Assembly (NCBI GenBank): GCA_903642215.1
Contig: CAHJWG010000001.1
Coordinates: 682,001-746,000, forward strand
Origin: Sphingobacteriaceae bacterium
GTDB taxonomy: Bacteria; Bacteroidota; Bacteroidia; Sphingobacteriales; Sphingobacteriaceae
Length of the DNA stretch: 64,000 nucleotides
Reading direction: 5' to 3'
A program made the translations under genes and the position numbers. This document shows, one piece after another, positions 33,238 to 42,251 of this stretch. Below the pieces are notes generated by a model. The model made no database searches and had not been told where the DNA came from. It saw nothing but the letters and a program-made list of their open reading frames with translations. The stretch's first letter is position 1; every line of letters starts with the position of its first letter.

Positions 33238-33735
33238 ATGTATAAAACGTGCTTCTTTTACCTGCTATTTTTTGTAGTGATGCTGGCCTCGTGCAAGTTT
33301 AAAAAATCGGTGCAGGAACCCGGGACTGATTTTTTGCAGGGCGAGTGGCAGCAGGATTCTGTGCGGATGCAAAATAAATTGCTTAGCTATTCTTTGTATC
33401 AATTTAAATTTCGTTGCGATTCGGTTTACATCACCACCAGCAATTTCAGCAAAGTAAATTACGGCGAAGACAGTTGCATGAACCAGGGAAAATGGAAAGA
33501 ATATGTGCGCGGCAAATACGAATTATTACATGATACTTTACGGATTAGGGGTTTATATTGCCACCCGGATTTTAGTTTGAAAAACGAAGGCTGTTTCCAT
33601 ATCGGTGTTTATGAAGATTTATTTAAGCTGAAAAAAGCTTCCGATTCGCTGTTTCATGTCATCAGTTTTTCCAGCACCATCCCTTTTGATCTTCGCTTAA
33701 CTAAAAAAACTATTTGTCGGCCACAGCCGCTATAA
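33238..33735 (+). CDS. Hypothetical lipoprotein
   Basis: A 165-residue lipoprotein: signal peptide LLFFVVMLASC with lipobox LASC at about residue 19. The mature part has FLQGEWQQDSV, a lipocalin-like opening (GxW), and a beta-rich middle (LYQFKFRCDSVYITTSNFSK). It resembles the small lipocalin-type lipoproteins of Bacteroidota, but I cannot name it. A class A motif lies in the signal-peptide codons (CFFYLL). It ends 14 bases before the nuclease gene. Confidence 0.75.
   Translation: MYKTCFFYLLFFVVMLASCKFKKSVQEPGTDFLQGEWQQDSVRMQNKLLSYSLYQFKFRCDSVYITTSNFSKVNYGEDSCMNQGKWKEYVRGKYELLHDTLRIRGLYCHPDFSLKNEGCFHIGVYEDLFKLKKASDSLFHVISFSSTIPFDLRLTKKTICRPQPL
33249..33265 (-). repeat. Dispersed motif, class A, in signal-peptide codons
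   Basis: GTGCTTCTTTTACCTGC, read as CFFYLL. Confidence 0.55.
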
Positions 33736-33749
33736 ATCTTAATGAAAAA

Positions 33750-34544
33750 ATGAAAATCAATAAAATTACTATACTGTTTTTAGCCCTATTTTTTTTGTAT
33801 CTGCCGCTGAAAAGTATGGCTTGGGGAATGCTCGGCCATCGCGTGGTCGGGCAAATTGCGGACAGCTATCTTACTAAAAAAGCACGTAAAAATATCGCCT
33901 TGATTTTAGGTGACGAATCCATTGCAATGGCCAGCACCTGGGCAGATTTTATCAAAGCAGATCCGGCTTACAGCTATTTATCGCCTTGGCATTATGTAGA
34001 TTTTGATAAGCCTTACACGTATTCGGAAATGCAGAATTTTTTAAAGCAGGATACTGCGGTTGATGCTTATACTAAGCTCAATCTGATTATCTCTCAGCTT
34101 AAAAATAAAAATTTAGAGCAAGCCAAAAAGCAGCTGTATTTGCGTTTGCTCATCCATATTGTGGGCGATGTCCATCAGCCGATGCACACAGCACACACTG
34201 CGGATAAAGGTGGAAATGATGTAAAGGTTTTCTGGTTTAATAAACCAACAAATTTACATGCCATTTGGGATTCTAACATGCTGGAAGATGAACAGTTAAG
34301 TTATACCGAATATACTGCCTGGATTAACCACAGCACTGCAGCACAGCGCGATGCTTTGCAGCATGATGAAATTAGTAAATGGCTTTTTGAATCGAACCAG
34401 ATTTCAGAAAAATTATATACCGAAATCAAGCCGGAAGCCCATTTAAGTTATCGTTATACGTTTGATCATATTGCGATAGCTAATCAGCAATTGTTAAAAG
34501 GCGGCATCCGTTTGGCAGGTATTTTAAACGAATTGTTTGGCTAA
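33750..34544 (+). CDS. Secreted S1/P1-type nuclease
   Basis: A 264-residue zinc nuclease. Start chosen at MKINKITILFLAL, which gives a signal peptide cleaved after about residue 22, so that the mature protein begins with the Trp (WGMLGHRVVGQIAD) that ligates zinc through its amino terminus in this family. Other ligands: STWADFI, SPWHYVDFD, LIHIVGDVHQPMHTAHTADKGGNDVKV and NLHAIWDS. It cleaves single-stranded nucleic acid, probably for phosphate or nucleotide scavenging. A class B motif lies in the signal-peptide codons. Confidence 0.92.
   Translation: MKINKITILFLALFFLYLPLKSMAWGMLGHRVVGQIADSYLTKKARKNIALILGDESIAMASTWADFIKADPAYSYLSPWHYVDFDKPYTYSEMQNFLKQDTAVDAYTKLNLIISQLKNKNLEQAKKQLYLRLLIHIVGDVHQPMHTAHTADKGGNDVKVFWFNKPTNLHAIWDSNMLEDEQLSYTEYTAWINHSTAAQRDALQHDEISKWLFESNQISEKLYTEIKPEAHLSYRYTFDHIAIANQQLLKGGIRLAGILNELFG
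33771..33787 (-). repeat. Dispersed motif, class B, in signal-peptide codons
   Basis: ATACTGTTTTTAGCCCT, read as ILFLAL. Confidence 0.6.
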
Positions 34545-34557
34545 TTTTTAATGCGGA

Positions 34558-35799
34558 TTAATTTACAGCGTAGTTCTTGCTTCTTTTACCCTTACTTTTT
34601 TTGTTTCTGTTTAACCACATCATTACGCCGGTTACCGGGAAAATAAGCGAAAGCAGACAAATAATAAAGCTGAGGATTTTTGTAGGCAGGCCGTAAACAG
34701 CACCTGTGTGGATGGGCTTTACAAATGCGCGTGCACGCTGGCCGGTATTTTTATCTGAAAATTTTTGGATACCGATTATTTTCCCGGAATACTGATCTAA
34801 AAAATAAGTATCGGCCGTAGTTTCTACAGCTCCGTTTGCCAGCGTATTTACGGTAAAAGCAGCAATAGAATCTTTTGGGATACGAATAGTATAAGATGCT
34901 GCATTTTCGGTTATCTTATCCTGATCAATCAAAATTTCGCTAACCAACAGTGGTTTAATACCTTTTTGATAAACAGAAACAGGCAGTTTTGGCTGTTCTA
35001 AAGCGGGCTTGGAACCATCGATAACGGCAAATAATAATTGGTTTGCCCATTTAAAAGACATAATTAAGCCGGTTGATACAATCACAACTAAAAAAAGCGA
35101 AGTATAAAAACCGGTTACAATATGCAGATCATGTACCAAACGCTTCCATCCGCCAAACCATTTATAACGTAACCGCTGGCGCATGATTTTTTTATTTTTT
35201 GGCCACCATAAAACCAGTCCGGTAATCAGGATAAATAAAAAGAACAGGGTAGAAATGCCGACTATTTTGTTGCCGATACTGTTTTTACCGGCTAATAAAA
35301 AGCGGTGCAGCATCTCGGCAGTATAGAAAAATGATTTGCGACGATTAAACTGATCGGTAACTTTCCCGGTGTACGGATTAACAAAAACTGTTACGTTTGG
35401 CCTTGCGCCACCTTCTTCCGGCTTTTTGCCTTTTAAAGTACCGTTTTTTTGATGTTGTTCGTTTGCTGATTCGGATTTGCTTGATTTTTTTTTCCCCCGT
35501 TCAGCTTTATTCTCTTTTCTTTCCGGAACGATCAAACTGATTTCTACAGTTCTATTCGCACCTTTATAAACTTTTACGGTAGCGAGTTTAGCTTCCGGTA
35601 CTTCTTTTACCGCACTAAAAACCAGTTGCGATAATGGTATCCGTTGTTTTGCCGGTTCTGCGTAATAACGGTCGTGGTGCAGCACATGTTCCAGTTCTTC
35701 TTCAAATACCAAAATTGTACCGGTAAGGCAGGAGCAAAAAATGACGATGCCTGCTGCCAAACTTAAATATAGGTGTATGTTGCGGAAAAATACTTTCAT
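34558..35799 (-). CDS. PepSY-associated membrane protein
   Basis: A 413-residue inner-membrane protein with four helices: residues 10-30, about 165-185 (GISTLFFLFILITGLVLWWP), 215-240 and 370-395. The first periplasmic loop carries PepSY-like segments (EPAKQRIPLSQLVFSAVKEV) and a Lys/Glu/Ser-rich low-complexity tract. This is the PepSY TM family (FpvG/PiuB-like), often linked to siderophore-iron reduction next to TonB receptors; no receptor is here. Three dispersed-motif copies lie inside the gene. Confidence 0.87.
   Translation of the reverse strand: MKVFFRNIHLYLSLAAGIVIFCSCLTGTILVFEEELEHVLHHDRYYAEPAKQRIPLSQLVFSAVKEVPEAKLATVKVYKGANRTVEISLIVPERKENKAERGKKKSSKSESANEQHQKNGTLKGKKPEEGGARPNVTVFVNPYTGKVTDQFNRRKSFFYTAEMLHRFLLAGKNSIGNKIVGISTLFFLFILITGLVLWWPKNKKIMRQRLRYKWFGGWKRLVHDLHIVTGFYTSLFLVVIVSTGLIMSFKWANQLLFAVIDGSKPALEQPKLPVSVYQKGIKPLLVSEILIDQDKITENAASYTIRIPKDSIAAFTVNTLANGAVETTADTYFLDQYSGKIIGIQKFSDKNTGQRARAFVKPIHTGAVYGLPTKILSFIICLLSLIFPVTGVMMWLNRNKKSKGKRSKNYAVN
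35275..35300 (-). repeat. Dispersed motif, class B, inside a gene
   Basis: GATACTGTTTTTACCGGC then TAATAAAA; read as LLAGKNSIG in the PepSY protein. Confidence 0.65.
35597..35620 (-). repeat. Dispersed motif, class A, inside a gene
   Basis: GGTACTTCTTTTACCGCACT then AAAA; read as SAVKEVP. Confidence 0.55.
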
Positions 35800-35964
35800 G
35801 CATTAAATAATTTCCTAAGATGGAAAAATTTAGTAAAAATAGCTAAAGCCAGCTTTTAACTTCATATTACAAAAGGTTTTATCCAGAGTAATAAATGTTG
35901 TTATGGGCAACAAATTACGAATGAAAAAATAGCTTGTTCGGAATAAAAAAAACAGGAAATTATT

Positions 35965-35989
35965 AAATGCTTCTTTTAGCAGCAAAAAA
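35965..35989 (-). repeat. Dispersed motif, class A
   Basis: AAATGCTTCTTTTAGCAGC then AAAAAA, 2 bases from the response-regulator stop. Confidence 0.75.
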
Positions 35990-35991
35990 CC

Positions 35992-36360
35992 TCAGCTGGC
36001 TTTTGCGTAATATTGCTCTACCTTATCAATCAGGTTTACAATATCAAACGGTTTACTAATAAAGTGGCTGGCACCGGCATTATCAGCAGTTTCTTTACCA
36101 TTGATGCTGGCAGAAATAATAATTACAGGTAAATTTTGGGTTTCGGGGCAAGTTCTTAGTCTTTTTACAACTTCGTCTCCCGTCATCAGCGGCATCCACA
36201 AATCAATAATAATTAAACCCGGATGTTCTTTTTCTATTTTGCTGAACAAATTCGGACTATTGCTTTCACCGATAGCATGATAGCCATAAGTTTCCAATAC
36301 CAGCACAATCATTTCAAGAATATCCTGATCGTCGTCGCAAACTAATATTGTCTTGTTCAT
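35992..36360 (-). CDS. Single-domain response regulator
   Basis: A 122-residue CheY-like receiver with no output domain. Start chosen at MNKTILVCDDDQDI, which begins the fold; an upstream Met adds 12 hydrophobic residues. Phosphoacceptor Asp in LIIIDLWMPLMTGDE; Ser/Thr in IIISASINGKE; conserved Lys in HFISKPFD. Such stand-alone receivers serve in phosphorelays; the cognate kinase is not adjacent. Confidence 0.92.
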   Translation of the reverse strand: MNKTILVCDDDQDILEMIVLVLETYGYHAIGESNSPNLFSKIEKEHPGLIIIDLWMPLMTGDEVVKRLRTCPETQNLPVIIISASINGKETADNAGASHFISKPFDIVNLIDKVEQYYAKAS

Positions 36361-36639
36361 GGGGCATATAATTAAAGCAAATAAAATCTGCTTCAAATTA
36401 TCAACCTAAAATAGAACACTTAGTTTTTATTAATTTAATATTGAACATTTATGCTAATCGGGATTAAATTAAAATATCTAAAATTTAAGTTTTGGAGGGA
36501 TATAAAACTAAAAAATCAAAGCAAAAAATTGCCGGGCAGCATTGCTGTTGCCCGGCAGTATAAATTACGTTGCTATCAGCTTAAAACAGCTTATAACATT
36601 GCAAAGGGGAAAAGGTAAATTACTTGATCAAAACAGTAA
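36361..36639. other. Intergenic region upstream of the response regulator
   Basis: About 280 AT-rich bases. Apart from the terminator hairpin at 36530-36557, I see nothing specific. Confidence 0.5.
36530..36557 (-). terminator. Rho-independent terminator of the small gene
   Basis: TGCCGGGCA / TGCCCGGCA stem with a 10-base loop; on the minus strand it is followed by TTTTTTG. It lies about 80 bases after the stop of the gene at 36640. Confidence 0.75.
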
Positions 36640-36873
36640 TTATTTCCCCCAGCCTTCACCTTTTTTAGCATGTCCGTTGTTAATGTGTTCTTCTGCTTTC
36701 GCTTTCCCTAAAATGGCAGCCATATTATTTCCATCAGCATCTTTTCCAACCGCAATATATCTGCCCGATTTAACATTAATAACAGGATCAACCATCGGTA
36801 CGTTTTTAGTTTTGGTTTTAACAGAGTAAGCGGTTATTCCGCCTTCTGTTTCTTCTTTTTTAGCTTTTGCCAT
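36640..36873 (-). CDS. Small conserved hypothetical protein
   Basis: A 77-residue basic protein with no signal or membrane segment. AYSVKTKTKNVPMVDPVINV, then KSGRYIAVGKDADGNNMAAI, then an Ala/Lys-rich end with GHAKKGEGWGK. It looks like a small soluble beta-containing protein; it has its own terminator. I do not recognise a function. Confidence 0.7.
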   Translation of the reverse strand: MAKAKKEETEGGITAYSVKTKTKNVPMVDPVINVKSGRYIAVGKDADGNNMAAILGKAKAEEHINNGHAKKGEGWGK

Positions 36874-37020
36874 GAGATTTAGATTTTAATAATTGTTTTT
36901 CATTAACTCGTAAAAATACAATTTGTTTATATCAATTAGCACAATTGCCCTTTAAACCTGAAATTATATTTGTAACAACCACAAATTTTCAACATAATAC
37001 TTTAATTAAACGATTAATAA

Positions 37021-37041
37021 TTATGCTGATAAAAGAAGCAT
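37021..37041 (+). repeat. Dispersed motif, class A
   Basis: TTATGCTGATAAAAGAAGCA then T, 25 bases beyond the stop of the next minus-strand gene. Confidence 0.75.
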
Positions 37042-37066
37042 CAGGTTTTTTGCAGCAATTATTTGA

Positions 37067-37669
37067 TTATAAAAGTTCGGCATAATGGTTTTCCTGTTTT
37101 AAGCCAACCTCTTTGTTCTGCTTAATTTGCTTGGTATGCTGTTCAATCAATAACAAATTTGGTGCGAGGCTGTGCGAAGCCGCAATTGTTTTCGCTTCAG
37201 ATAGATCTTCATCTGCTTGTTTAAAATCGCCTAAAATTGATTTTACATCTGCCAAAACAATTAGGGAACCAACAATTTGTGTATAATTTTTTTGTTGTCT
37301 GGAGATAGCATTGCTGCGTAAAACGTACCATTTTGCTTCAGAAAAACGGTTTTGGCTGAGATAAAAATTGGTGAGATGATCAAACTGCACGCGCATTGCT
37401 TCATTGCCGTACCGCGCACTATGGCGTAAAGCCTGCATAATCATTGCTTCTTCTGCATCAATACTATACCTGCTTCTTCCCAAATCAAAAATAAAGTTGT
37501 TAAAAGAAGCATCAATAACTGTTGGATAGTTTAAACTGATAACAGGAATTGTCGGCTTGTTTAGCTTCGGTGTCCGTTCCTGTTTTTTTTGCCAGGGTAA
37601 TTTGGCGTACCACTGTGCAGATGCCTGCAACGAAAAAAGACTGATAAATACAGCTAAAAATATTTTCAT
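37067..37669 (-). CDS. Secreted hypothetical protein, TPR-like
   Basis: A 200-residue exported protein with signal peptide (FLAVFISLFSLQASAQ). The mature part is helical and looks like two or three degenerate TPR units (AEEAMIMQALRHSARYGNEA, LTNFYLSQNRFSEAKWYVLR, VLADVKSILGDFKQADEDLS). No enzymatic motif. An in-frame class A motif at 37496 encodes DASFNN. Confidence 0.7.
   Translation of the reverse strand: MKIFLAVFISLFSLQASAQWYAKLPWQKKQERTPKLNKPTIPVISLNYPTVIDASFNNFIFDLGRSRYSIDAEEAMIMQALRHSARYGNEAMRVQFDHLTNFYLSQNRFSEAKWYVLRSNAISRQQKNYTQIVGSLIVLADVKSILGDFKQADEDLSEAKTIAASHSLAPNLLLIEQHTKQIKQNKEVGLKQENHYAELL
37496..37513 (+). repeat. Dispersed motif, class A, inside a gene
   Basis: GTTGTTAAAAGAAGCATC within the TPR-like secreted protein gene. 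Confidence 0.6.
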
Positions 37670-37721
37670 AAAATTTGTGGATATGCTTACTTAACCATAA
37701 AAAGATCAGGATGTTGTGCTG

Positions 37722-38564
37722 TTAACTAAAAACTTCCAGCACTTCATCATAGCTTGCCCAAACCATGTACGGATGCGTATCTGCATGATAAATTTCTCCG
37801 GTAGATTTTATGCCGATAATCCCGGCAAAACCATCATACGTACTTAACTCATTCAAGGTTTTCTCGCAGGCATCATTCAGCTTAAAACCATCTGTTACGC
37901 GGGTAACAATTTTGGCAGCCAAAGCACTGCTAACAATATCTTCGCCGACACCGGTGCAGGAAACAGCCGCAAAATTATTAGCGTAATTACCGGCAACCGT
38001 AGCAGAATCACTCACGCGGCACGGGATTTCAAAACCTTTGCCGCCGGTAGAAGTTGCCGCCGCCAAATTGCCGTAATCATCCAAAGCAACGCAGCCAACC
38101 GTACCTAAACGGACAGAATTTTGCAGTTTCTGCTCATATTCCATTTTACGCTGAGGTGTTTGCGGGTTAAAATAAGGGAAATCATGTTCTCGGGCAAAAT
38201 CTTTGGCACCTGTTCCGCTTAAAACACGATCTTGCAAGGGAAGCAGTTTTTCGGCCACCTGGATCGGGTTTTTAACATCTTCAATATTGATCACGCCTGC
38301 AAAACGCTCGGTTTTTCCATCCATCAAAGCCGCACTCAAACGGATTTTGCCATCGCTCTGGATTTGCGAACCCAAACCGGCGTTAAACAAATCGCAATCC
38401 TCTAATAAAGACACGGCAAAAACAGCAGTTTGCAAAGCGGTATGCGTTTTTAAAAAAGTATAACCGGCTTCGGCGATCGTGGCCAAAGCTTCCTGTTTTG
38501 CTTTTTTAACTTCCTGATTGGTTCCGGATTCGCTGAAAAATCCGCCGTGAATGATGAGTTTCAT
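37722..38564 (-). CDS. Isoaspartyl peptidase / plant-type asparaginase
   Basis: A 280-residue Ntn-hydrolase of the isoaspartyl peptidase family. The nucleophile Thr is in RLGTVGCVALDDYGNLAAAT (autocleavage before Thr); ATSTGGKGFEIPCRVSDSAT and AVSCTGVGEDI complete the active site. It hydrolyses beta-aspartyl dipeptides such as the beta-Asp-Arg released from cyanophycin. It lies 2 bases downstream of cyanophycinase on the same strand and faces away from cyanophycin synthetase, so the context supports a role in mobilising stored nitrogen. Confidence 0.93.
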   Translation of the reverse strand: MKLIIHGGFFSESGTNQEVKKAKQEALATIAEAGYTFLKTHTALQTAVFAVSLLEDCDLFNAGLGSQIQSDGKIRLSAALMDGKTERFAGVINIEDVKNPIQVAEKLLPLQDRVLSGTGAKDFAREHDFPYFNPQTPQRKMEYEQKLQNSVRLGTVGCVALDDYGNLAAATSTGGKGFEIPCRVSDSATVAGNYANNFAAVSCTGVGEDIVSSALAAKIVTRVTDGFKLNDACEKTLNELSTYDGFAGIIGIKSTGEIYHADTHPYMVWASYDEVLEVFS

Positions 38565-38566
38565 AT

Positions 38567-39469
38567 TTAAAGATCGTTATCCGGAAGTTCTGCCGGAACG
38601 GTTACCGCATGATTAATGTGGAGTTTATGCTGCCGCAGATCAAATTTATCATAAATAGACATCACATGCACCTTCAAATTTTCCACAGAAACCGGCATGC
38701 CCAGCTCTACATTATAAATATTTGTTTCGATAATGTTGCGGCCATCTACCACAATCGTTAAGCCGGAACCGATTGCTTCCATCATTTTTCCTTCGGTGAT
38801 CAGCAGGCCGGCATCCTCGCCTAAACCAATACCCAAAATGCCAGGATTGCTGGCCACGGCGTAAAACAAACGCCCGATACGGCCGCGCTGCACAAAATGC
38901 GTATCAATAATTACAGAATCTATAAAACCCAGGCCGGCCGTAATCTGCACTTCGCCTTTAATCATGGCTTCGTTGCTTTGGCCACGATAAATCATGTTGG
39001 CCGAAGCCGCTGCAGCACCGGCAGAAGTTCCGGCAACTACAAAGTTTTCATCTGAATAACGCTCCTTCAGGATCGCCAGAAATTCAGTTCCCCCAAAAAT
39101 AGAGCTTAAACGAAGCTGGTCTCCGCCGGTAAACATCACCACATCGGCTTTTTTTATACGTTCCAGATAATCGGGGCGAATTGCTTCTTCACGGCTGCGG
39201 ATATCCAGCACATTTACATTTTCAACTTCTAACTGATTAAAAGCCTTAATATATTCCTGGCCAACCAGTTCCGGGATTTGCGAGGCCGTGGTAACTACTT
39301 CTACCACAGGATTTTCGGAAGCTGCTTCGGTAATAATTCGTTTTAAAATTCCGCGCTCAAAAAACTGCAGATGATCCGGTTTTTTAAGTCCTTCTGCATC
39401 ACTAATGTTCGTACCCAGGTCAACGGCACCACCTATTATTACTAATTTCCCTTTTGGTATGATCATCAA
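38567..39469 (-). CDS. cphB: Cyanophycinase
   Basis: A 300-residue serine peptidase of the S51 family that cleaves cyanophycin to beta-Asp-Arg dipeptides. GKLVIIGGAVDLGTNISD begins it; the nucleophile Ser is in VVAGTSAGAAAASANMI; FTGGDQLRLSSIFGGTEF and IDTHFVQRGRIGRLFYAV are family segments. No signal peptide, so it is the intracellular type. Two adjacent Met codons are possible starts. It shares a promoter region with cphA (157 bases, divergent), which suggests joint control. Confidence 0.95.
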   Translation of the reverse strand: MMIIPKGKLVIIGGAVDLGTNISDAEGLKKPDHLQFFERGILKRIITEAASENPVVEVVTTASQIPELVGQEYIKAFNQLEVENVNVLDIRSREEAIRPDYLERIKKADVVMFTGGDQLRLSSIFGGTEFLAILKERYSDENFVVAGTSAGAAAASANMIYRGQSNEAMIKGEVQITAGLGFIDSVIIDTHFVQRGRIGRLFYAVASNPGILGIGLGEDAGLLITEGKMMEAIGSGLTIVVDGRNIIETNIYNVELGMPVSVENLKVHVMSIYDKFDLRQHKLHINHAVTVPAELPDNDL

Positions 39470-39587
39470 TCAAAAATTTAAGGTATTTTTCCAAAGATAA
39501 AGCCCGGCAGCTATTAAATTAGCGGTAATTTGCATTTTTTATTCAAAAACTTATTTACTTGCAAGTGTTTAGTTGAAAATTTGACAA

Positions 39588-39611
39588 AAATTTTGCCCAT
39601 AAAAGAAGCAT
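39588..39611 (+). repeat. Dispersed motif, class A
   Basis: AAATTTTGCCCATAAAAGAA then GCAT, 15 bases before the cphA start. Confidence 0.78.
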
Positions 39612-39626
39612 AGAAAGATATACGAT

Positions 39627-42251
39627 ATGAAGATTGAAAAGATACAAGTCCTGAAGGGGCCGAATATTTGGAGTACTTACCGTAAAAAGCTGATACAAAT
39701 GCGCCTGAATCTGGAGGATCTGGAAAACCGGCCAACGGACACAATCGTGGGTTTTTATGAGCGTTTGGAAAAGCTGATTCCATCACTTTACGGCCACCGC
39801 TGTTCGCCGGGCGTTCCCGGAGGATTTTTTGAACGGGTAAAAGAAGGTACCTGGATGGGCCACGTAATTGAGCATATCGCACTCGAAATACAATCCCTCG
39901 CAGGTATGGATACCGGTTACGGCCGCACGCGTGAAACCAAAAATAAAGGTGTTTATAACGTAGTTTTTAATTATGAAGAGGAAAAAGTAGGCGTTTATGC
40001 AGCAGAAGCAGCTGTAAAAATTGCTGAGGCATTGATAAATAGTTTGCCTTATGATTTGGAGGAAGACATCCGCCAGCTAAAAAAAATAAGGGAGCAAACG
40101 CGTTTGGGGCCGAGTACAGGTTCTGTTGTGCAGGAAGCGATTGCACGCGATATTCCTTGGATTCGCTTAAACAATCAATCACTGGTGCAATTGGGTTACG
40201 GCAAAAATCAGGTTCGCATCCGTGCCACCATGACGGAACGTACCAGTAGCATCGCCGTAGATTTAGCAAGCAACAAAGAAGAAACTAAGCGCTTGCTGGA
40301 CGAACAAGCCATTCCGGTGGCAAAAGGCATCACCATAACCTCTAAAGAAGGTGTTTATGAAGCGATCAGAAAAGTTGGTTTTCCATTGGTTTTTAAACCT
40401 TTGGATGGTAATCACGGCCGTGGCGCAACCATCAATGTAAAAACTGAGCAAGAAGCTTTGGATGCATTTGAACACGCCGCGTTGGTTTCGCGCCGCGTAA
40501 TTGTAGAGCGATTTATAACCGGTTTTGATTTCCGCGTTTTAGTGGTTGATCATATAATGGTGGCGGCCGCTTTGCGTGTTCCGGCGCATGTAATGGGCGA
40601 TGGCGTATCCAATATTAACCAGTTAATTGATCAAACCAACAGTGATCCGCGACGTGGTTACGGACACGAAAAAGTGCTGACAGAAATCATCATCGACCGC
40701 GATCTGTTAGATTTACTGCATAAAAGAAGCTATACACTGGAAAGTATTCCGGCAGCAGGCGAACAGGTTTTCCTCAAATCTACCGCAAACCTCAGCACCG
40801 GCGGGACTTCCGTGGATGTGACCGATATGGTGCATCCGCAGAACGTATTTTTCTGTGAAAGAATTTCCCGGATTATCGGTCTGGATATTTGCGGAATCGA
40901 TATTATGGCGCAAAACCTCACCGAACCGCTAACCGAAAACGGCGGCGTAGTTTTAGAAGTAAATGCTGCGCCGGGTTTTAGAATGCACCTTGCCCCAAGC
41001 GAAGGTTTGCCGCGAAATGTTGCTGCCTCCGTGATCGATATGCTATATCCGTATGGTAAATCGGCACGCATTCCGATCATTTCCATCACCGGAACGAACG
41101 GCAAAACCACAACTACACGTTTAATTGCCCACATCGTAAAAAACAATGGCTACCGCGTTGGTTTTACCACTTCGGATGGTATTTATGTGCAAAACACACT
41201 GATGGTGAAAGGCGATACTACCGGCCCGTATAGCGCGGAATTTATTTTAAAAGATCCGACGGTAGAATTTGCCGTATTGGAAACAGCGCGCGGCGGCATT
41301 TTGCGTTCAGGTTTAGGTTTTGGCCAATGCGATATCGGCGTGGTTACCAACATTCAAGAAGATCATTTGGGTTTAAATGACATCCATACGCTTGACGATT
41401 TAACACGGGTAAAAGAAGTAGTGATTAATTCTGTCCGCAAAAATGGTTGGGCTGTAATTAATGCTGATAATGAATATTGTGTTAAAATTGCTAAAAAGGC
41501 AAGCTGTAACGTGGTTTATTTCAGTATGGATGAAAATAATCCGGTTATTGTAAAACATTGCGGACTCGGTAACATCGCCTGTATTTACGAAAACGGTTAC
41601 ATCACTATTAAAAAGGGCGATTGGAAAATAAGGGTGCAAAAAGCAGCACAAATTCCGCTGACTTTTGGCGGATCGGTGGGCTTTATGATTCAGAATGTTT
41701 TGGCAGCAACGCTGGCGGCTTTCGTGTGGGGTTTCCGCACGGAAGATATTAAAACTTCGCTCGAAACTTTTATTCCTTCGGTTGCGCAGACGCCGGGGCG
41801 CATGAATATTTTCGACTTTAAAGATTTTAAAATCATGGTTGATTTTGCCCATAATCCGGCCGGATTTCATGGCGTAAAAGAGTTTTTAAAAGCAATTGAT
41901 TCTCCGCAGAAAATCGGCTTGATTGCCGGAACCGGAGATCGGCGCGATGAAGATATTCGGGAAATCGGCCGCATTGCAGCCGAAATGTTTGATCACGTAA
42001 TCCTCCGCCAGGAAAACCACTTGCGCGGCCGCAAAAAAGAAGAGCTTTTGAGCTTGATGGAAGAAGGATTTTTATCAGCCGGAACAAACAAAACCTACGA
42101 AATTGCTGATAGTGAAACGGATGTGTTTCAGCACGCCATCCGCATGGCAAAACCGGGTGCTTTTATTGTTGCTTTGAGTGATGTGGTGGATAACGCGATT
42201 GACGTAGTACAAAAATTACAGGAAAAAGACCGTGCCGGTGAACTTATTTAA
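39627..42251 (+). CDS. cphA: Cyanophycin synthetase
   Basis: An 874-residue enzyme that builds cyanophycin (poly-Asp with Arg side chains) without a ribosome. Domains: N-terminal domain with LKGPNIWSTYRKKLIQMRLN and GTWMGHVIEHIALEIQSLAG (1-160); ATP-grasp from about 210 (FPLVFKPLDGNHGRGATINV, and VVLEVNAAPGFRMHLAPSEG) which adds Asp; Mur-ligase-like domain from about 485 (ISITGTNGKTTTTRLIAHIV P-loop; TARGGILRSGLGFGQCDIGV; MVDFAHNPAGFHGVKEFLKA) which adds Arg. Length is normal. With cyanophycinase and isoaspartyl peptidase it completes a storage-and-release cycle. Confidence 0.97.
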   Translation: MKIEKIQVLKGPNIWSTYRKKLIQMRLNLEDLENRPTDTIVGFYERLEKLIPSLYGHRCSPGVPGGFFERVKEGTWMGHVIEHIALEIQSLAGMDTGYGRTRETKNKGVYNVVFNYEEEKVGVYAAEAAVKIAEALINSLPYDLEEDIRQLKKIREQTRLGPSTGSVVQEAIARDIPWIRLNNQSLVQLGYGKNQVRIRATMTERTSSIAVDLASNKEETKRLLDEQAIPVAKGITITSKEGVYEAIRKVGFPLVFKPLDGNHGRGATINVKTEQEALDAFEHAALVSRRVIVERFITGFDFRVLVVDHIMVAAALRVPAHVMGDGVSNINQLIDQTNSDPRRGYGHEKVLTEIIIDRDLLDLLHKRSYTLESIPAAGEQVFLKSTANLSTGGTSVDVTDMVHPQNVFFCERISRIIGLDICGIDIMAQNLTEPLTENGGVVLEVNAAPGFRMHLAPSEGLPRNVAASVIDMLYPYGKSARIPIISITGTNGKTTTTRLIAHIVKNNGYRVGFTTSDGIYVQNTLMVKGDTTGPYSAEFILKDPTVEFAVLETARGGILRSGLGFGQCDIGVVTNIQEDHLGLNDIHTLDDLTRVKEVVINSVRKNGWAVINADNEYCVKIAKKASCNVVYFSMDENNPVIVKHCGLGNIACIYENGYITIKKGDWKIRVQKAAQIPLTFGGSVGFMIQNVLAATLAAFVWGFRTEDIKTSLETFIPSVAQTPGRMNIFDFKDFKIMVDFAHNPAGFHGVKEFLKAIDSPQKIGLIAGTGDRRDEDIREIGRIAAEMFDHVILRQENHLRGRKKEELLSLMEEGFLSAGTNKTYEIADSETDVFQHAIRMAKPGAFIVALSDVVDNAIDVVQKLQEKDRAGELI

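Noticed and set aside
36542-36829. Plus-strand frame of 95 codons over the small gene at 36640
   Set aside because: The minus-strand frame has a normal start, a clear terminator and a plausible small-protein composition; the plus frame runs through that terminator hairpin.
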